From Anaerolineae bacterium (GTDB taxonomy: Bacteria; Chloroflexota; Anaerolineae; UBA1429), in NCBI GenBank assembly GCA_016928125.1, contig JAFGLK010000342.1:1-29405 (forward strand): a DNA stretch of 29,405 bases. The letters are read 5' to 3'. Of this stretch, positions 25,605-29,405 are shown in pieces. The notes under the pieces are model-generated. The model saw only the letters and a list, made by a program, of their open reading frames with translations, had not been told where the DNA came from and did no database searches. The first letter of the stretch is position 1; the number at the start of each line of letters is the position of its first letter. A program made the position numbers and the translations under genes.

Positions 25605-26733
25605 CGCGCCACGCGCCCGGCCGGCCCAAGCGACGGCGCAAGGCATGCCACAGATAGAAGAATCCCTTACGGATCAAGCTCAGCGGGCCACGTTCATCTT
25701 TCTCAATGGCTTCGATAGCCAGCGTGGCCACCTGCGAGATGGATCGCCCGAAAAAGCTGGCCTCATCGGTGAGCAGCTGGCGCAATGCCGGCACGGCGCT
25801 GGCATCCCCGATCTGACCCAGCCCCCGAGCTGCGCGCCAACGGACCTCGGGCTCGGGGTCCTCTGTATAGCGAATGAGCAGGCTCCGCGCGCGCGCGGTG
25901 CGCATATTCCCCAGAGCGGTAATGAGGCTCGCCCTGAACATTGCGGGGGTAAACTGGACCTGTTCCTCGTGATGAGAAGAGTCGGATCCGACAGCGTCAT
26001 CCCCCGGCGGCAAATCCTGCTCGTCGACGGCCTCCCCAGTCGCTGAGAAGGCAGTCGCCTGTCTCTGCACCTCATGATCTCGGATAGAGGCTTCCAAGGC
26101 TCCCAAGGCTTCACGCAGTGCGGGAACGGCTCGCGGGTCTCCGATCGTTCCCAGGGCATCTGCGGCTGCACGCCGCACCCAGACCGACACGTCGGCCAGA
26201 GCCGAGATGAGCGCCTCGACGGCCTCTCTGTCTTTGACCTTGCCCAGGGCCAAAGCCGCTGTCGCTCGCACAGTCGGCTCCTCGTCTTCCTCCAGGGCCT
26301 GCACGAGCCAGGGCGTGACGGCCTCATCTCGCCACAACCCCATCGTCTCGGCCACGGCCACGCGCTGTTGCACGGCCTGGCGCTGAGGAGCCTTATCCTG
26401 TAGTCGCTCGCCTGCCAACGAGACCAATTCCTCAAAGGTCAAGTGGGCTGAGCCCTCAAAGGCCGTCGCCCATCTCACGCGAGGGCGCCGCCTCAACTGT
26501 GCGGCCATCTGGGTTAGGGCATCGCTCGCTTGCCAGCGCACAAGCGGCTGCTCGGAGCCCAGCATGGCCAGGAGCTCCTGGGCTGCCTCGGACCTGTCAT
26601 CTTGGGCCAAGAGGCGCGCCCTTTCGCAGACGGGGTCGCTATCCAGCCCTCCACCTGCGTCTATCGCTGCACCGTTCGACGGGCTCGTACTCGCGTTTCC
26701 CGTACGAGTCGCAGCCAGGTCATCGTCTGCCAA
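25597..26733 (-). CDS. HEAT-repeat protein
   Basis: The 378-residue soluble protein contains at least five HEAT/PBS-type repeats, for example PLVRWQASDALTQMA, TVRATAALALGKVKDREAVEAL, WVRRAAADALGTIGDPRAVPAL and EVRWRAARGLGQIGDASAVPAL. An acidic insert lies near residues 245-275, and a basic tail ends the protein. Such solenoids are protein-binding scaffolds. The start is a TTG preceded by AAAAGGTG about 10 bases upstream. It is the first gene of the eight-gene operon and overlaps the next gene. Confidence 0.82.
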   Translation of the reverse strand: MADDDLAATRTGNASTSPSNGAAIDAGGGLDSDPVCERARLLAQDDRSEAAQELLAMLGSEQPLVRWQASDALTQMAAQLRRRPRVRWATAFEGSAHLTFEELVSLAGERLQDKAPQRQAVQQRVAVAETMGLWRDEAVTPWLVQALEEDEEPTVRATAALALGKVKDREAVEALISALADVSVWVRRAAADALGTIGDPRAVPALREALGALEASIRDHEVQRQATAFSATGEAVDEQDLPPGDDAVGSDSSHHEEQVQFTPAMFRASLITALGNMRTARARSLLIRYTEDPEPEVRWRAARGLGQIGDASAVPALRQLLTDEASFFGRSISQVATLAIEAIEKDERGPLSLIRKGFFYLWHALRRRLGRPGAWRDA

Positions 26734-26788
26734 AGCTAGTTACACCTTTTGGGAAATCACCGTCGCCACACTTGTCAAATCTTGCGCG

Positions 26789-26817
26789 AGTATAACATGC
26801 CGGAAGCATGCCCGCAA
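26789..26817 (-). promoter_or_regulatory. Candidate promoter of the HEAT/GlmL-like operon, with inverted repeat in the spacer
   Basis: On the - strand, TTGCGG (26812-26817) is followed after 17 bases by TATACT (26789-26794), about 55 bases before the TTG start of the HEAT gene. The spacer contains an inverted repeat, CATGC (26796-26800) and GCATG (26806-26810), that could be a repressor operator. The 162-base gap holds no other feature I can support. Confidence 0.55.
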
Positions 26818-26895
26818 GCGTCGGCCCACCGCGTACATGCTTGGCCCTGCGCCAGCCCCGCGAACGCACGTCACGAGAATCTAGCTCTTTGCGCC

Positions 26896-27726
26896 CTAGC
26901 GTCTTGGCATCTGCCAATCTCGTCTCAACGTGGCCAGCGCCTCCAGCGTATCGGCTGCATCAAGTCCGGCCCCCACCTCGAACGTTCGCATGCCCGTGAA
27001 ATCGATCTCGTCCAGCGCGTCAAGAAACGCACCCCAATCGATGGTGCCCTGACCTGGCAGCCAGTGCAGATCCTCGCCGCCGCCATCGTTGTCCTGGATG
27101 TGTAATGCGAGGAGTTCGGCCCGCGCCTCACGGGCGTCGTCGGCCGGGCTGTAGCCGTTGGCATGGCTGTGCCCTGCATCCAGACAGATGCCCACATGGT
27201 CGCCCAGGCCCGCGATCAGGGCGATCACATCGCTCATCCTCGCCGTAGGGCGCAGCGTGCCTCGGGCCGGCAAGTTCTCCAGCGCCAGCTTGACGCCCAG
27301 CCGCGCCGCATGCTCGGCCAGCTCCTCAAGAGACGCACGCGAGCGTGCGTAGCTGGCCACAAAGGTCTCGGCGCTGAAGGAGGCGCCGGGCAAAGAGGCT
27401 TCAGAAGGTCTGTTGGCGTGGCAGATGACCATCTCGACGCCGAGCTGAGCGGCCTGCTCTATAGCCTTGTGGCCTATCGCCAGAGAGGCCAATCGGTCGG
27501 ATTCATCAGGAGCGGCGTTGTCCCAGCCGGCGGGGGGCGTGTGCAGCGAGCGCGCTACGAGGCCGTTGGCGTCCAGGACAGCCTGCAGGCGAGGCGGATC
27601 GGAGAGCCAGGCGTCGTTTCCAGAGAGCTCGATCTCCCGAAAGCCGGCCTGGGCGATCATGGCCATCGCTTGCTCCAGAGGTAGATCCCCAACCAAAGCG
27701 GCGGAAACAGCATACGTCGTCGTCAC
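26896..27726 (-). CDS. Sugar-phosphate isomerase/epimerase-like TIM-barrel protein
   Basis: The 276-residue protein belongs to the xylose-isomerase-like TIM-barrel superfamily (AP_endonuc_2). The metal-ligand pattern is visible: Glu in LALENLP, Asp and His in CLDAGHSHANG, His in LLALHIQDNDG, and a terminal Glu in RTFEVGAG. Members isomerise or epimerise sugars, keto-sugars and inositols; the substrate is not predictable. GTG 27726 follows GGAG. It is transcribed with the UroD-like gene 72 bases upstream, so they may form a small catabolic unit. Confidence 0.82.
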   Translation of the reverse strand: MTTTYAVSAALVGDLPLEQAMAMIAQAGFREIELSGNDAWLSDPPRLQAVLDANGLVARSLHTPPAGWDNAAPDESDRLASLAIGHKAIEQAAQLGVEMVICHANRPSEASLPGASFSAETFVASYARSRASLEELAEHAARLGVKLALENLPARGTLRPTARMSDVIALIAGLGDHVGICLDAGHSHANGYSPADDAREARAELLALHIQDNDGGGEDLHWLPGQGTIDWGAFLDALDEIDFTGMRTFEVGAGLDAADTLEALATLRRDWQMPRR

Positions 27727-27798
27727 AGATATTCTCCTCTCGCATATCTCATCTGATGGGCAGCGGCGTTCAGCGGCCCAGATGGCTTGGATGGGTGC

Positions 27799-28935
27799 TC
27801 AGATCAGTCGGCCAAACTCGCCGTTCAGGAGGTACCACTTGGCCTCCATATAGGCGCCAAAGTCATGCCACGACACGTCTGGCGGCACGGTATGATCCAC
27901 TGTAGGAATGAAACCGCCCTCCTCGATCAAGGGGATCATCTGACGAAGGTGAGCGCAGATGGCAGCGCGTCCCCGGGTCAGCACCCGCTTGTCCACCCCG
28001 CCCCATAGACGCAGAGAGCGCCCAAAACGCTGTCGCAACACGAGCGGGTCCACGTCGGCGGCCCGTTCCAGAGGCCAGAGCGTGTCGATGCCGGCGTCCA
28101 TCAGCAAGGGGATGAGCGGCGTCGGGTTGCCGTCCGTGTCTACCGCCACATACCTGACGCCGTGCTCGCGCAGAAAAGTGACGACGCGCACCAGGTGGGG
28201 ATAGATGAACTTGCGGAACGTCGCCGGGCTGAGCAACGGGCCGCTCTTCATCGACATGTCCTCGTTGAAGGTGAAATAGTCGACCTGGATCCTCTCCAGA
28301 ACAGGGCGGCTCGTCTCAATGATGAAATCCGCGTAATAGGCCATCACGTCATGCATCAGCTTGGGCTGGTCATACCAGGCATAGGAGAGTCGTTCGGTGC
28401 CCATGAATTCGCGCGCGCGCCAGTAGAAGCCATTGGCAGCGCAGTTTCGTCCCAACACAAGCGGATAGTCTCGCCTCCTCCAGGCGGCGATGCGTTCGTC
28501 CAGGTTCTCCGGATAGCGCTCAGGTGTGGCGGGCGTCAGACGTCGTTTGATATCGGCCCAGTCCTCAGGCCCACGAAGCGGAAAGTCGATGTATTGGTCC
28601 ATGCACAATCGCATGCCATCGACTGTGCCCTCTTTGAGAGCCCGGGTGAGGATGCCTTTCTCGTTGCGAATCAGCTCATACGCCTCAGTGTCAGACAGTA
28701 TCTGCCGCTCGTACTTGGGCAGAAAGCCATAGTCGACATCGACATAGTCACGACGGTCCAGCCCAAGGCCCGGCTCCTCGTAGAACCAGTCCCAGCTCCA
28801 ATCTGAGACGGCCTCGGGGTTCTCCCGCGACCAGCGCAATCGGGTTTGAGCCCATACGCCGAGCTCGTGGTTCGGCCGTCGATCGCTGGCGCCATAGTCC
28901 ATGCAGGCGTAAAAGCGCTCCAATGCGGTTGTCAT
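27799..28935 (-). CDS. UroD-superfamily protein (uroporphyrinogen decarboxylase-like or corrinoid methyltransferase-like)
   Basis: The 378-residue protein has the UroD/MtaA/CmuA-type barrel. C-terminal landmarks are FTFNEDMSMKSGPLLSP, KFIYPHLVRVVTFLREHG, a VDTDGNPTPLIPLLMDAGID turn, and a GFIPTVDHTVPPDVSWHDF end. The haem-synthesis signatures of true HemE at the N-terminus are absent, and no other haem gene is close. Genes of this kind are abundant in Chloroflexi beside sugar isomerases and often have unknown roles; cobamide-dependent methyl transfer is one possibility. It stands upstream of the isomerase-like gene on the same strand. Confidence 0.8.
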   Translation of the reverse strand: MTTALERFYACMDYGASDRRPNHELGVWAQTRLRWSRENPEAVSDWSWDWFYEEPGLGLDRRDYVDVDYGFLPKYERQILSDTEAYELIRNEKGILTRALKEGTVDGMRLCMDQYIDFPLRGPEDWADIKRRLTPATPERYPENLDERIAAWRRRDYPLVLGRNCAANGFYWRAREFMGTERLSYAWYDQPKLMHDVMAYYADFIIETSRPVLERIQVDYFTFNEDMSMKSGPLLSPATFRKFIYPHLVRVVTFLREHGVRYVAVDTDGNPTPLIPLLMDAGIDTLWPLERAADVDPLVLRQRFGRSLRLWGGVDKRVLTRGRAAICAHLRQMIPLIEEGGFIPTVDHTVPPDVSWHDFGAYMEAKWYLLNGEFGRLI

Positions 28936-28970
28936 CGCTCACCCGCTGGCATTCCTTATCCGTCTGGCTG

Positions 28971-29405
28971 TCAGGACCGCCCACTCCTGGTCCGTTGGAG
29001 GCGCTTGCGCACAAAGGCATATATGACCGCCAGGGCCATCAGGATGCCGATAATACGCACGGGCCAGAACTGCGTATCGGTTCCGATCAAAAGCGCATGG
29101 ATCGTGCCGAGGAGAAAGGCCAGGTAGGTCAGATAGTGCAGCGTGCGCCAGCTCTTTTTGATCGCGGTGCGCCAGAGCGCGGCCGCGCTGGCGATGATCA
29201 ATAGGTCCCAGGCCGGTGGCCCGCCCCACTCGAGAAAAGCGCGCAAGGATCCGAACCGGGGCCAGATCACGCTCAACGTGCCAAAGCTGGCGGCCACAGA
29301 CAGCGGATGCAAGGTGATCAGCAGCAGGCCTGCGACCGAGAGCCTATGGTGCACCTGAACGAAAGAGCGCCCAAAGAACTTGACCAGCTCGCGCAGATAG
29401 AGCGA
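28971..29405 (-). CDS. Ferric-reductase-like / MsrQ-like haem membrane protein (partial, runs off the window)
   Basis: The frame stays open to the window edge, so the gene starts beyond 29405; only the last 144 residues are seen. A GTG at 29354 is internal. The readable part has VHHRLSVAGLLLITLHP, a following membrane helix, and the signature WRTLHYLTYLAFLLGTIHALLIG, whose two His residues are haem ligands in ferric-reductase-like transmembrane domains. About four helices are visible, ending in a basic KRLQRTRSG tail. Likely an intramembrane b-type cytochrome that passes electrons across the membrane. Confidence 0.75.
   Translation of the reverse strand, partial: SLYLRELVKFFGRSFVQVHHRLSVAGLLLITLHPLSVAASFGTLSVIWPRFGSLRAFLEWGGPPAWDLLIIASAAALWRTAIKKSWRTLHYLTYLAFLLGTIHALLIGTDTQFWPVRIIGILMALAVIYAFVRKRLQRTRSGRS

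Noticed and set aside
27799..28935. Annotation as HemE (haem biosynthesis)
   Set aside because: The N-terminal HemE signatures are missing and no haem genes are nearby, so only superfamily membership is supported.

Overview
The window looks like part of the chromosome of a GC-rich, strictly anaerobic bacterium, most likely a Chloroflexota lineage close to Anaerolineae. That placement is inference: it rests on the tungsten, selenium and hydrogen redox genes, a MurE ligase, lipoproteins with Thr/Pro-rich linkers, and a long operon of uncharacterised membrane genes built around a GlmL/MutL-like ATPase. No rRNA, tRNA, CRISPR array, transposase or phage gene was recognised. Genes before about 13.2 kb are all on the + strand and genes after it are all on the - strand. 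The two halves converge on a terminator-like hairpin at 13198-13225.

Region 1 (1-1.6 kb) is a PurF-like class-II amidotransferase/phosphoribosyltransferase in which the N-terminal catalytic cysteine is replaced by glycine. Region 2 (1.6-11.5 kb) is the centrepiece, an apparent eight-gene redox operon. It encodes a MoaD/ThiS-type small protein, a tungsten aldehyde:ferredoxin oxidoreductase (AOR/BamB superfamily), an AorA/BamC-like four-cluster ferredoxin, an HdrA-MvhD fusion interrupted by an in-frame TGA at a conserved Cys position (very probably selenocysteine, with a SECIS-like hairpin just downstream), an HdrC-ferredoxin-MvhD fusion, both subunits of a cytoplasmic group-3 [NiFe]-hydrogenase, and a polyferredoxin. 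No HdrB is present. The simplest model is a flavin-based electron-bifurcating or -confurcating complex linking H2, ferredoxin and an aldehyde/carboxylate (or other low-potential) reaction at a tungsten site, with the AOR module taking the place of HdrB. Region 3 (11.6-13.2 kb) is murE.

On the - strand, region 4 (13.2-18.2 kb) carries a lipoprotein, alanine dehydrogenase, a sugar-nucleotide pyrophosphorylase with a hexapeptide-repeat tail, and gatC-gatA of the tRNA amidotransferase; gatB is not here. Region 5 (18.4-26.7 kb) is a tightly packed eight-gene operon: HEAT-repeat protein, small protein, a two-TM protein possibly of the DUF6754 type, two polytopic membrane proteins, a zinc-ribbon membrane protein, a GlmL/MutL-like ASKHA ATPase and a 355-residue protein of unknown function. 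It appears to encode an undescribed membrane-associated system. Region 6 (26.9-29.4 kb) holds a sugar-phosphate isomerase-like TIM barrel, a UroD-like protein, and the 3' part of a ferric-reductase-like membrane protein that runs off the window.
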